Assembly: GCA_907164885.2 (NCBI GenBank)
Contig: OU015496.1
Location: forward strand, 162,426,350 to 162,490,349
Source of the DNA: Dolomedes plantarius
Lineage: Eukaryota > Arthropoda > Arachnida > Araneae > Dolomedidae
Length of the DNA: 64,000 nucleotides
Direction of reading: 5' to 3'
Shown piece by piece: positions 12,555 to 24,657 of this stretch. Each line of letters starts with the position of its first letter. Position 1 is the stretch's first letter. A program made the translations under genes and the position numbers. Below the pieces are notes generated by a model. The model saw nothing but the letters and a program-made list of their open reading frames with translations, did no database searches and was not told the DNA's origin.

Positions 12555-13319
12555 TTTGTACTTTGAACAAAGTGCTGAACTCCGGCCAAAATGCTGTCTG
12601 CCGCACTTTTCCATAAGTATGACGAGTACATAGTACATGTTATTTTGATAACATCTCATAAAAACTCGTTAGCACAGCTTTGTCTGCGCTTCGCAAAATA
12701 AAATTACCTCTAAATGATCCAAAAAGTGTGAATATATCGCGCCCTAAGAGATATTTCAGGATGGGAGTGGAACTTTACGGTTATAATAATTTTCATAAAA
12801 ATGCCTCCGAGATTTTAACTTAGTAAGTTAAATTTTTTAAAACTTTTTATGTAATAAATGTTCATAATGGAATAAAAAACTGTAATTCGTGCTGTAAAAT
12901 TTTTCTGTAAGAGTTTATACGATTTAAAAAACATTCAAAATTTTTCAACGCGCCGAATAAAGACCTAAGTTCCTGCCATAATACAGTCTGCCGTACTTTA
13001 TCGATAAATAGGACGGGTACATAATATATAGTATCTGATTAGGTAGCATAAAACTCGTTAGCAAAGCTTTGTCTTCGCTTCGCCGAGTTAAATTATCTAA
13101 AATGATCCATAAAGTGTGAATATATCGCGACATAATGAAATTTTCAGAATGGGGGTGGAACTATGCGATTATATTAATTTTGATAAAAATGTCTGCGAGA
13201 CTTCGGGTTAGTAAGATATAGTTTTTATTAACGTTTAATGAAATGCATATTTGTTGAATGAAATGCGTGTAGTGCTGTGCTGTAAAATTTTTCCAAAATT
13301 TCGACACAATCTGCACATG
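12555..13319. repeat. Two diverged tandem units of about 390 bp
   Basis: Unit 1 (about 12555-12944) and unit 2 (about 12945-13319) share, in order, CTGCCGCACTTT/CTGCCGTACTTT, AAACTCGTTAGCA, CTTTGTCTGCGCTTCGC/CTTTGTCTTCGCTTCGC, AAGTGTGAATATATCGCG, a TTTCAG-ATGGGxGTGGAACT block and GTGCTGTAAAATTTTTC. Non-coding. Could be the internal array of an element or an old segmental duplication. Confidence 0.75.
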
Positions 13320-13541
13320 TTTTATACCATAGTTTCTTAACCATTTTCAGACCATTGCCCCCTTTCAACTTTTCTTTTCACGTTGCTCCCCCCCCCCCCC
13401 TCTGCCTTATGGGGAGGGTAATGTAGCTCTTTTAAAGCGGTATTTTTTGTTTTCAAACTAGATTATGTTTTATTTATAATTTTTATAATTTGTAGAAAAT
13501 ACAATTACATAAAATTGTGTACTTGATCGAGGAATGTAATA

Positions 13542-15292
13542 GGTTAATGTAAAGAAACGGGTACCCCTTGGTGTGCTTTGGGGAAGTTTTCAAAATTCAC
13601 CAAAATCACTGTTAACCGGATCGTTGTCACCCGATTTATAAGTGACTCTTAGTATTAATGTAGAAACGGATAAATAGCTCGCATTTACATCTAGTTTAAA
13701 ATGAGATATATACAGTAATCATAATATTCATAAGTTGTTCCGTAGAACTCTCGTAACATAGATTAGAGAATACGGGGACATAACGCAGTCCAACTTGAGA
13801 CCCCAAGTCTCCTAAATTCCCCGCCTCTCTCAGTACATATTCAACTCTCAGTCTATTCTCTCTCCGCATCGTGCTGTCTCGTTATTCCCCCCCCCCCTTC
13901 CTTGGAAAATTTCTTGTACGTTCTACCGCACCACAGGTAGTATTCTTCACGCTTACCGGGAGTCACCTTTTCAATCCTTTGTCGGCAGTCCCTTTTTCTG
14001 CGGTTAAGTATTCACAGTCTTTTAACGGCCGCGTCAGCTAGGATGTCCCATTCTTACCTCACCTCCCTTCCTACGCTAACGGTCTTTTGCTTAAGTATTC
14101 TAAATGATGTGTCCATTCCAGCTATTATCGGAATTGTCTTCTTTTAAAAAGTTCCATCTAGGTATTAATGATCCTGTCGATCATACTTAAAGTCGCCAGA
14201 TCTGTTCTGGATTTCCAGAATTCGGATTGAGACTGTTTCACACCATGTGAGAGTCTCACAATCACACTAAAATTAGATTATTGTAAAGAATTAGGCAATT
14301 CTTCAATTAGGCTCTTCAATAAGGAATTATTACAATTGTTCTCTTAAGAATTCTTCATTTTGGCTCTTGCAAAGAAGGAGGTATCCCTTTTAAAGTGGGC
14401 TGTAAATGCCCAAAACTTATTGTTATATGTTCTGCAGTCAATCTTATAAATGGATAGTAGGTTCGTATTTAACAGATTTTTTCTTCAGCGACACAGACGC
14501 CAAGCGTTTATTACTGCCAGCCAAATATTAGCCTTCAACTGATGAGTTTTCATTATTAGTGCTTGTTTTCGTTTTATTGTTTGCATTACAATATCCGGGT
14601 TTTTTTAGTTTCAATTCAGAAAGAGTAACATTTAGGATTTATTCCGAAATATTTATGCTATTTAAATTGCCTAAAACTTGCTGTATATTCTGTATAAACA
14701 TGGACAGCAGAACCTCGTTTATCCGGCCCTCGTTGATCCGGATCTCCGGATAATCTGGATAAGATTTTTAGACATTATTTTTATTTAACGTTCACATTCG
14801 ATAATAATTTTTAACTATGATAGCAATAACGTAACTACAAACGCAACTACAAATACGCCAAATATTCTCTTTTTAGTTTGATTCAATGTACAGTTCGTGC
14901 ATAGATTGTACAATAAATTACGGTAATAAAATGCTTTTTGTTGAGTTTAAGAAAGCTTTACTAGACTTACCAATTCTTTGTTAAGAAATGATGTGAAAAG
15001 TTATTTTTATATTTTTATATGTAATTTTGTTACACAACGTAGTTTTTTATCGTAATAAACTTTAAGTCTTCTTAGTTAAGGATTCTGTTTTGCTTGTTAC
15101 CCCTATTACCGGTATTATCCAGATTTCCGATTGTCCATAATGCCGATGTCCCAGTTTTTACGGATAAACGAGGTTTTACTGTAATTTTTTTCCCAAAATT
15201 TTCCCTTTACCGTCGTCTTTTAGTCTGATTTTGACGAATTTTGAAACCTTCGCCAAACCATGCCAAGGGGTTCCTAATTCTTTACATTAACC
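13542..15292. mobile_element. Inverted-repeat-bounded element, superfamily unknown
   Basis: Arms of about 65 bp: 13542-13606 begins GGTTAATGTAAAGAA, continues ACCCCTTGG and ends TCAAAATTC-CAAAATCA. Its inverted partner lies at 15230-15292. TTAA lies 2 bp inside each end, so a TTAA-targeting (piggyBac-like) origin is possible but the termini are not the canonical CCC. No transposase is readable. It is split by the pogo-like MITE at 14705-15181. The interior 13606-14704 contains C and T runs and no gene. Confidence 0.55.
14705..15181. mobile_element. Pogo-like MITE
   Basis: Left end CAGCAGAACCTCGTTTATCC and right end, inverted, CAGTAAAACCTCGTTTATCC give about 20 bp of inverted repeat. TA follows the right end; the left flank reads GA, presumably a mutated TA. 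The 477-bp AT-rich interior encodes nothing. It sits inside the larger inverted-repeat element and is therefore younger than it. Confidence 0.8.
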
Positions 15293-15584
15293 ATACAATA
15301 TATATTTCTGAATCAGAGTAAGCAACCCTTGCGCTTGATGACAAAATACATTTTTTTTATCCGGTTCTATTGCTGCGAGGGATAACAGAAGATCATCTCT
15401 GCCCATTATGTTGAGGTGATTCCGCGTTTGGTTAAGTAAATAGCCCCCTCCCACCCGATTGAAACTTGATCCTACCGAGTAAGACGTAGGATTGGTACAG
15501 AGGGTGCCCACATCGAAGACCGACGGCAAGCGCCATTAAATACCTCCGTGCCTAGGTCGGATATGAGAACATTAAATCCGCTGA

Positions 15585-15812
15585 ACGGAAATTCCTTCTA
15601 TGATGCCACCGAGTGGTGAAGGTACGATTCCCGCAGGTGTCAGCCATGGGGGTGCACGGTCAAAATTGTTGTGTCACCCAGCCAAGTCGGACTTCGATCC
15701 TTGTGGTATAAGCCTGAGACGCACTACTCAACTCGAAGCCTATATGGACCTGGTCTCAAACTTTCAGCCAGGGAACATTAGGAACAACACTAACAACATA
15801 AACGACAAGTAG
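15585..15812 (+). repeat. Retroposon copy with AAC-rich tail, plus orientation
   Basis: Homologous, in opposite orientation, to 18522-18790. Shared blocks include GGTACGATTCCCGC, GTCAAAATTGTTG-GTCACC, CCAAGTCGGACTTCGATCC and GCACTACTCAACTCGAAGCC. The copy ends in an AACAACACTAACAACATAAAC tract, interpreted as a degenerate (AAC)n tail of a SINE or 5'-truncated LINE. Upstream 15297-15584 may belong to it but could not be aligned. Confidence 0.55.
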
Positions 15813-15891
15813 GAAATGCCATGAAAACAGTTTTGCTTTATCCCAAAACTGTGGAACGTTTTCGATATTGTACTTTCTAAATTAGTATATA

Positions 15892-17160
15892 CAGGTGGTT
15901 ATCAAAATAATGGAAACACCTATCAATATTTGTGGTGGTTATGAATGTGCTTCGTATTACTTAAAAAACAAACCTGGCCACTGGTATTTTTTTATATAAT
16001 ATAGTGAATGCATTATTCTACTGTCAGGTAACAGTAATGAAGCTAAGAGCATCGTGCTTTTGGGGGGGAAAGCTTAAAATGTCAAACCTGGCAGACCTTG
16101 TGAAAAGGGCAAATTGTCGGAGAGGGTTTAAATTGGATTATCTGTTACTGCAACCCCCAGGCTAATGGGTGTTTTTCGAGCTATGGTATCGAAAGCCATG
16201 ACAGATTGCAGAGTGCACGGAAAAACATCCTTTGTCAAACAGAATATTTAACGAAAGGGAGAGCTGAGTGAAAGAGGCGGACGAGGTATTGAAGCGGATA
16301 CTGACACGAATAAAGAAAACAACTGCAACCAAAATGACAGAAGAGCTCAATCGGCATCTGCATGTTCTGGTATCAACCACTAGAGGTAGAAGGAAACTTC
16401 ACAAACAAAGCATTTGCGGAAGAGTAGTTATTTCCAAGCTACTTGTAATAGATGCCAATACAAAATATTGTCCTCAATGGTAGCACGAGCGCTAATCCTA
16501 GTCGAGCAATATGTCGAAAAACAGCATTTGATCCCACGAATCATTATTCACATTGTTCCTCTCGACAGGACGTGCGTATGTCTGGAGAACACTTACACAA
16601 ACGTAAGATACTGGCTGTCTCATCTCAACTGTCAATTATGGAAGTAGATCTATCAGGGTTTGTGTTGGCATCTCATGGTTTTCTTCAGGCCCTAAAAGGG
16701 TATTGAATGAGAAGGACTATGTCGAAATTTTAGCTCACTAGTCCATCCTATGGTGCAAACATGGATGGACACAGTTTCTTGCAGGAGATGGCGTTCTCCG
16801 GTATGAATCCCACTATATATACAGCTAAATTTATTAAGTATTGGTTTGAAGAGCATGAAAAAAGAAGGCAAATAGGTTATCTTGCCCTGTACAATCCCCC
16901 CGACTATAAATCATCCAACCACAGTGATCTGTATAAGCGGATAGAACTAGGTATGAATATCCGCCATAGCATCTCTACATGAACTTGCATGATTTTTCCC
17001 TGAAGAATGGTATAATATATTCTTAACCACTATTTATGACTTGTATAATCCAATTCCAAAGGGAATTAGGTGGTATTACATGACAAAGGTGATCCTTCCC
17101 CGTTTTAATAAAGGTTTTCATGATGTTTCTTAGTATTTCCATTATCTTGATAACCACCTG
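15892..17160 (+). mobile_element. Decayed Tc1 element
   Basis: Ends CAGGTGGTTATCAAAATAAT and, inverted, CAGGTGGTTATCAAGATAAT, flanked by TA on both sides. At 1,269 bp it is full length, but the single gene is riddled with stops and shifts. Inserted within the hAT-type footprint. Confidence 0.9.
16079..17000 (+). pseudogene. Tc1 transposase, heavily decayed
   Basis: Starts MSNLADLVKRANC at 16079. A segment at 16268-16483 keeps an HTH-linker similarity (LKRILTRIKKTTATKMTEEL, then LHKQSICGRVVISKL). A further fragment near 16722 reads YVEIL and one near 16840 reads WFEEHEKR, equivalent to the region just after the second catalytic Asp in other Tc1 proteins. The central DDE motifs are not recoverable. 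Orientation is plus. Confidence 0.7.
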
Positions 17161-17426
<266 letters not shown>

Positions 17427-17429
<3 letters not shown>

Positions 17430-17990
17430 GAGCGCATCTTTCGAAGAAACATCAACGTCGGCGGCATTCACATCAAATGGATCAGCTACCTAGGTTGGAA
17501 TATCCTTGTCCTGCAAATCATGAAAAAGAACGATTAGCAGGACGATATCACGATAAAACTGCTTCAAATTACCCACTTACATTCATTTCACCGGCTTTCA
17601 GTTCATCCCTAACTGCTAAAGAGGAAAACTGGGCACATTCAACTTCTATGTAACACACTGTATAATTGAAATTCTGCTTTTGGCATACATCTAAAACGGA
17701 GGGTAAGACAATGCATTTAAGCAATGCAAAAGGAGTACTTAAAACAGGTAAACTCGCTAACCAGACACATTGCACCCTGAAAAAGGCAGCGTTTTTTTAT
17801 CAGATTTAACATTTCGTTTTTTTACAGTATATCAAAATATGTATAATACCCTACGCTACACTTTGCTTCCCTCTGTGGTCCTCTAGTCTTATGCCGTGAC
17901 ACCCCTCTGATGCGATTTTCACCCGCGCCCTCTCCCCTAGAATATCCTAAAACCCCCAAGGGGCCATATGGCCTTCGGTTGAGAACCGAT
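17427..17990. other. hAT-footprint 3' portion, non-coding
   Basis: Remainder of the hAT-type element between the TA tract and its right terminus. A 68-codon minus-strand frame at 17569-17775 has no recognised domain. The C-rich stretch 17870-17960 (CACCCC and CCCCCAAGGGG) near the right end mirrors the C-rich stretch next to the left end at 13355-13410, as often seen subterminally in such elements. Confidence 0.4.
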
Positions 17991-17999
17991 GTTTTATAC

Positions 18000-18521
18000 C
18001 ATCCATTAACGGGATCATGCTGGCGTTTATGCTTTGATTAAGTCAGTGAGAATTATATGTTAAAAAAATAGGTTGCAAAAAAAAAAATAGCCTGATATAA
18101 AATATCGTATTGTCACGCCCGTATAGCTCAAAAGATTTTACTCGGTATGTCGTTTTTTTATATTTTGCTAAAGCGATAATTTACAGGAAATCAGTTTAGA
18201 CAAAGTCTCCAAGACCAAGATTAGATTTTTTAAAAAATCATTAGATTGGGGATGCAGTGGGATTTAAATGAAAGTTTATGAACGTTTTAAACGCACCATG
18301 AAAACTATTCAAAGATCTCAACAAAGTTATTAATTATCATGAAATGCTTTCAATAAATTAAGACATCATGCTGTATGCAACCAAATTTTCTTATTTTACG
18401 AACTGGTGCTGCCATCTGGCGTGGATATGTCACAACTGGCTTCACCTATCTCAATCAGACTGAAAAGGAAAGTTTTCACTGTCCACTGTAAAAAACACTT
18501 GCTTTCACCAGTTTCAGTTGT
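18000..18521. other. Unassigned AT-rich DNA
   Basis: No gene or recognised repeat. Confidence 0.3.
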
Positions 18522-18790
18522 TGTTGTTGTTGTTGTTGTTATTGTTGTTGTTATTGTTGTTGTTCTTTATGCCCCCTGGACGGAATGTATTCCACAACAG
18601 GTGCCTATAAGCTTCGGGGTGAGTAGAGCGGCTTCGGTTTTATAATAGCACCACAAGGTTCAGAGTCAGACTTGGCTAGGTGCCACCACAGTTTTGACCG
18701 AACACCCCCAGGGGCGAAATCTCTGGGGATCGTACCTTCCTCACCCACTGACCCCATAAAAGGACACCAGTTTCTAAGAGGAGGAGCTGA
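18522..18790 (-). repeat. Retroposon copy with (GTT)n/(AAC)n tail, minus orientation
   Basis: Opposite-orientation relative of 15585-15812. A (GTT)n tract with two GTTATT interruptions at 18518-18563 is the tail on the minus strand, followed by TTCTTTATGCCCCCTGG, GGTGAGTAGAGC, CAGACTTGGCTAGGTGCC, CAGTTTTGACCG and GGATCGTACCTTCC. Identity to the other copy looks like roughly three quarters by eye. The same tail composition in both copies supports retroposition rather than a DNA transposon. Confidence 0.55.
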
Positions 18791-19288
18791 AAAACGTCGA
18801 TTTCTGGAAACATTGCAGCACGAGTAGCCTTCTTTTTTTCGCCCTTGCCCTTAAACCTTTCAACATATATCCCGAATAAAACCTGGACATCTATATGGTT
18901 CGCGTGTACGGTGGACCCTCAATGAAGAAGCCAATAGAAATCACGCGAGGATGGGCGAATGTCGTCAAACTGGCCTTTCTGATATTTCAGTGAGAATATT
19001 TATTTTTGAAAGGAAAAGAATATTTGTGTTCGCGTAAGATAAGTACAACATACGTGTCTCGCATATTCAGACAGCAGTCATGGATATTTATTTCGCCCCC
19101 GTTTATTATCTCTTTCAAGGTGGATTACAAACTTAACAATTTCGTTCATGTATTAGCTTTTTCAATAATATGAATAACAGCACTAACTTTCGTACTTATG
19201 TTGATAAATGAATATTTGATGTAATCACCAACAATTCCTTATAAAACTGGAAAATTTTAAAGAATCTAGTTACAGACTGACAGTAGGA

Positions 19289-19289
<1 letters not shown>
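18791..19289. other. Unassigned DNA
   Basis: No gene seen. The first 100 bases may be the 5' part of the minus-strand retroposon. Confidence 0.3.
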
Positions 19290-19290
<1 letters not shown>

Positions 19291-19379
<89 letters not shown>

Positions 19380-19386
19380 ATGTATA
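19291..19386. repeat. (TA)n(TG)n microsatellite
   Basis: About 40 TA units followed by TGTGTGTGTATGTATA. Confidence 0.95.
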
Positions 19387-20705
<1,319 letters not shown>

Positions 20706-20719
20706 TATTTCCTTTGCTT

Positions 20720-20837
20720 ATCCTTTTGCTTCTTTGTGAACAGGATACGTCTGTTCAAGGCAGACTTGTTCAAGGCAGACAGTAGAGGCTATCGAAGAGG
20801 TCGTTGGCTTCCATAGCCAATACGGGGTAATGTGCGG

Positions 20838-20875
<38 letters not shown>

Positions 20876-20993
20876 CCGCACATTACCCCGTATTGGCTAT
20901 AGAAGCCAACGACCTCTTCGAAAGCCTCTACTGTGTGCCTGGAACAAGTCTGCCTTGAACAGACGTATCCTGTTCACAAAGAAGCAAAAGGAT
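20720..20993. repeat. Inverted duplication with (TA)n centre
   Basis: The left arm 20720-20842 and right arm 20871-20993 are near-perfect inverse complements of about 123 bp, separated by about 28 bp of TA. Few mismatches are visible (for example AAGGCAGAC against CAGGCACAC, and ATAGCC with one difference next to it). The right arm is transposase coding sequence (RPLRKPLL region) of the Tc1 remnant that continues downstream. The left arm is an inverted copy of it. It could fold as a long hairpin. Confidence 0.9.
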
Positions 20994-22321
20994 TTGACAG
21001 TAGATGACTGGAAAAGGGCCATGATGTCCGATGAATCGCGTTTTTAATTATACCATGCAGACGGTAGGGTACGAATATGGAGAAATCAGCACGAAAGCAT
21101 GGACCCCAACTTCATTGCCACAACACTTCAAGCTGGTGTATATATATAAGCCAATATTATCGTTTGGGGTGTGTTTTCTTGGCATTGTATGGGTCCTTTG
21201 CTACCTCTGAAACAACGTCTGAATGCCCAAGGGTATTTAAGTGTTATCGCATATCAAGTACATCCTGTTATGTAAATGGTGTACCCTCCCGGGGATGAAT
21301 AGTTCCAGCAGGATAAAGGTCGTTGTCATAAAGCTGTCATTGTCCTCATTAGTTTGTAAGGCATGACGGAGAATTTACCTTGCTTCGGTGGCCTGCACAA
21401 TCCCCAGATCTCAATCCAATTTATAATTTGTGGGATGAGATGGAAGGGCCAACATGCAGCTGGATCCAGTACCATAAAATCTTAAGGAATCGGAAAAAGA
21501 ATTTCATCAGATATGGTCAAAATTCCTCATACCACTTACCAACATCTCATAGAATCCATGCTGCAGCGTAATGGAAGTATGGGGCTATTTTTCCCAAGAC
21601 CTCACAGAGTTCACGACACACAGATGCGTGCTTATTGGGGTATTATGCCAGTTCCCATCGAACAAACACGTGTGCGGATTCCGAGCGGATTAAAAAACGA
21701 TACCAGCAAATGCCGCCAGAATTTTTAGCCTGAAAGTTAAGCCCATGCATATCGGGTTCTCAAGCAAGCGTCTCCCATATGATCGTAAAACTTTCGTTCT
21801 TGGCAATAGCTCCTTGCTAGTTTGACACTGGAACTGCATAAAAAAGGGCGGAAATAGTCTACGATAGATGGGCTGTCGACCACTAATCTGCCGGCCCCCG
21901 GTTTTGGAAAACAATTTCTAAGAAGAGCGGAACCCCCGAATTTTTTTCAGAAGAAGAGAGATTTTCGTCAGCTCGGGAGATTTTCATGTAACATCCAGCT
22001 AGGCAGACATGTTTTTTCGAAGGTCCTGTTGAGACCATGGGTCTGGGAGCGCACGCTGTTAATCTGCACTTTAATTAATTGAATATGTTGTAATTGTTTA
22101 ATGTTTAATATTTTTTTGTAAATAAATTTCCTTGTTAAGTTTCTGTTTAAAGAATTGGCCTTTTCATTATAATTAGGACTCTGTCTTTCTTGTTCATGGA
22201 TTCAATAATAGTAATTTTAAAACAGCCTCAGAGACTTGCCTTAACAACCTATCATAATGCCACAATGCCTAGAAGAATACATGCAGTATTAAAGACAAAA
22301 GGTGGTCCAACATTGTATTGA
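20873..22321 (+). pseudogene. Tc1 transposase remnant, split
   Basis: Recognisable parts in order are RPLRKPLL, LTVDDWKRAMMSDESRF (first catalytic Asp, about 21000-21045), [52 protein letters not shown] (second Asp; DNAPCH is altered to DKGRCH), QSPDLNPIYNLWDE (the catalytic Glu position now Tyr) and LIESM at about 21558. The ending PRRIHAVLKTKGG and TGA at 22319-22321 lie beyond the insertion. Multiple stops and shifts, plus the lost Glu, make it inactive. It is a relative of the intact protein at 26969-28009. Confidence 0.8.
21564..22264. other. About 700-bp insertion in the Tc1 3' coding end
   Basis: Sequence between the codons for LIESM and PRRIHAV. It contains TGTAAATAAATTTCC near 22118 and no coding similarity that I recognise. 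Its borders are known only from the interrupted transposase. No inverted repeats or clear target duplication were found, so the class is unknown. Confidence 0.45.
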
Positions 22322-22350
22322 GGATGTGGTCATAATAATTTGGCCACTCA

Positions 22351-22353
<3 letters not shown>

Positions 22354-22405
<52 letters not shown>
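22354..22405. repeat. (TA)n microsatellite
   Basis: About 25 TA units abutting the right end of the Tc1 remnant. Confidence 0.95.
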
Positions 22406-22408
<3 letters not shown>

Positions 22409-23007
22409 GTGTGTGTTGGCGTGTTGGAGGGTAAAAAAAAGAACAGTGAATAAATTTTCAAGTATCATAACAAAAGCGGACAAAGAACACAATCGGCTTC
22501 TGTGCAAACATCCATCAATAAGCCAAATGCAAACGAATCAATGGCCATTGATAGCGGGCCCAAAATAATGATAAGGGAAAACGAAAGAAATGGGTGCTAT
22601 TCTCTGCCATGTCTTCAACGGCGTTATCGTGGTCTTTTCGAACAGATATTACAAGTAATAACGCTGCGGCTATGCATTGTGGTTGAGTGAAAAAAGAGCT
22701 GAAATGACGAGATCGACACAACTTACCGCCGTTCTATTTAATGATTAAAATAACTGAAAATGTTGATTCACGCGTCCAACCGTGCCTCTTTCTCTCTCCC
22801 GTCATTGTTTACTCGTGCATTCTGTATGGTCTTAAGGGGTTTACTATTTATAAGGGCAATATCGTACAGTGAGATCTTTTTAATTTAATAATTTTGTGGT
22901 TACTCATTATGTTATATGTGTTAAAGAAGCATATTTTCCCTGTACATTCGTCTGCAGTATAAGGGAAGTGATTAATAAATTATATTTCTCTATATATCTA
23001 TACATCA

Positions 23008-23012
<5 letters not shown>
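22406..23012. other. Unassigned DNA
   Basis: Mixed-composition sequence. Short overlapping frames on both strands (for example 22502-22690 plus and 22515-22721 minus) lack domains. No repeat match inside the window. Confidence 0.3.

Positions 23013-23094
<82 letters not shown>
23013..23094. repeat. (CA)n(TA)n microsatellite
   Basis: About 13 CA units then about 28 TA units. It directly precedes the YIDD coding fragment, at the point where the reverse-transcriptase similarity begins. Confidence 0.95.
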
Positions 23095-23098
<4 letters not shown>

Positions 23099-23502
23099 GA
23101 TATATAGATGATGTGATAGTTATTAGTAACAGTAGTAATAATATAACTTTAAATTTTTATCTTCATAGTCTGGAACTAATACAAAGTAGCCATAATAATA
23201 TTAATGTAAACTTTTTAGATATTAACATCAAAGTTTATTCTTATAGTAATTTTACTTTTGACCTATATGACAAAAGATCATGTTATGAATTTAATATCGT
23301 TAAATTTCAAAATTACCAAACCTGTTTACATAAATATGTTTTTAATAACATTATAGTTAATCAGGTAGTATGTATAAATAGGCTTTGTTCAAAAGACAAT
23401 AGAAATAAACATATTATAGAATTGTTAGTTGTGCTAAAACATAAACAGTACCCCGATAATCTTTCCAAGCACATAATTGGTTGTTTTAGATTTAATGAAT
23501 AG
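23095..23502 (+). pseudogene. Reverse-transcriptase C-terminal fragment (YIDD)
   Basis: One open frame reads RYIDDVIVIS at 23098-23127, where YIDD (23101-23112) is the catalytic Asp-Asp box of reverse transcriptases. It continues through HSLELIQSSHNN, VNFLDINIKV and FDLYDKRSCYEFNIVKF to a TAG at 23500-23502. The pattern FLDxxI, then YDKR and a conserved hydrophobic stretch is one I associate with a group of invertebrate retroelement polymerases. The finger and palm regions before the YIDD box are missing, replaced by microsatellite. There is no start codon in context. It could be the end of a 5'-truncated element with 23503-23700 as its tail. Reverse transcriptase is fairly confident; the clade is not. 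Confidence 0.55.
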
Positions 23503-24063
23503 TTTAATCTGTTGCACTTAATTAAGTAAAAAAGTCAATAAGTATAATTAAATAAGTTTAAGTTGTAAAATATTTTTATTCTTAAGTAATAATAAGGAAT
23601 AATATTTTTATTCTTAAATAATAATAAATAATGAAATTTTTACTCATAAGTTATAATAATAATAATACAATACTAATTTTGGTTTATATGTCCATTAACA
23701 CAGTCTCCTTTCTAAGTCTACATCTGTGTTTCCATTAACTCCATGTTTGCAAGGTTGGTGACGCCAGTCTCCTTGCGGTTTAAAACTCTTAACTTTAACA
23801 TTGTCTTGCACCAGGCTTGGTATTCTTTGTTTGGATAACAACTTTTTATTCATTTCTTCTGATTCTTATTGTTTGTTCGGTGTCTAAGTATGTTTATTGT
23901 TTAGATCATACTTATCAGAAACAATCGATTGTTTTTTAGACAGTATCGGCACTGCTAATGAAGAGATGCTGTCAAAAACCTTTTAAATTCTTATTTTTTC
24001 ATGTTTTTATTTCACGCTGCATAGTGTAATATGTCTTATGCTGGACTTTGACGTTAAATTCTA

Positions 24064-24068
<5 letters not shown>
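23503..24068. other. Unassigned AT-rich DNA
   Basis: AT-rich with two copies of TATTTTTATTCTTAA and nearby AATAATAA runs at 23570-23680, possibly the 3' tail of the RT-bearing element. TCCATTAACxCxGTxTCC-type words near 23690-23745 and CAGTCTCCTT recur twice. No gene. Confidence 0.3.

Positions 24069-24142
<74 letters not shown>
24069..24142. repeat. (CA)n(TA)n microsatellite
   Basis: About 18 CA units and 18 TA units, abutting the MITE at 24143. Confidence 0.95.
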
Positions 24143-24144
<2 letters not shown>

Positions 24145-24388
24145 GTGCCCAGTGTAAAGGGTTTAAGTCAAAAGCAGTGATTTAAGTATACCAAATCATA
24201 GTCTTTTATACCAATCGCAGAACAATAATCTCTACTTGAATCTTTTGTACAAAGAAATGTAATTTTGTATACAAAATTGATAGACTTAAGCCTTTTATAC
24301 AAGTCAAAAGATTTTTATTTGTTTTATCAATACTAACAAATATCTAAACAATACTTTTCTTGACTTAAGCCTTTTATACCGAGCACCA
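24143..24388. mobile_element. 246-bp MITE
   Basis: Ends TGGTGCCCAGTGTAAAGGGT and, inverted, TGGTGCTCGGTATAAAAGGC, continuing TTAAGTCAA on both sides. Internal copies of GACTTAAGCCTTTTATAC occur at about 24290 and at the right end, giving repeated subterminal motifs. No coding capacity. Superfamily unknown; the flanks are TA-rich so the target site cannot be read. Confidence 0.75.
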
Positions 24389-24489
24389 TACATATATGTT
24401 TTTTTTTTGTGTGTGTGCTTGTATTTAGATGTGTATGTATGTAGAGATGGATTTACTACATACTGATTTGTAATCTTTTTCATGCCATA

Positions 24490-24625
24490 TCTTCTTAATG
24501 AAACGGCCTGTTCTTCTAAATTTGTAATGATTTGCTTATCTCCTCATACACTACATACATGCTAAGTTTCGTGATAGTAGCTCGTTTCCTTCTGGGTGAG
24601 TTTCTTTTTGTGACAGTCTGTGTGT
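24490..24625. repeat. Dispersed repeat tail, copy 1
   Basis: Shares AAGTTTC-TGATAGTAGCTCG, TTCTTCTGGGTG and TTTTTGTGACAGT with 31110-31192. In both copies a TG- or TA-rich tail follows. Possibly the 3' end of a retroposon. Confidence 0.5.
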
Positions 24626-24626
24626 G

Positions 24627-24627
<1 letters not shown>

Positions 24628-24657
<30 letters not shown>
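24628..24657. repeat. (TG)n(TA)n microsatellite
   Basis: TGTGTGTATG then about 13 TA units, at the junction with the first LTR-like unit. Confidence 0.9.

Larger units (their letters stand above)
20871..22353 (+). mobile_element. Tc1 remnant with inverted 5' end and internal insertion
   Basis: The right terminus GGTCATAATAATTTGGCCAC-TCAGTG is followed by TA. It is related to the right terminus of the intact element at 28040 (GGTCATAATGTTTTGGCTC-TTGAGTG). No left terminal repeat exists; instead the inverted duplication forms the 5' boundary. A roughly 700-bp insertion separates the last codons from the rest. Confidence 0.75.

Noticed and set aside
15610..15640. tRNA gene suggested by a GGTACGATTCCC B-box-like word
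   Set aside because: No cloverleaf could be drawn; the A-box-like word is too close, so at most it is a SINE relic.
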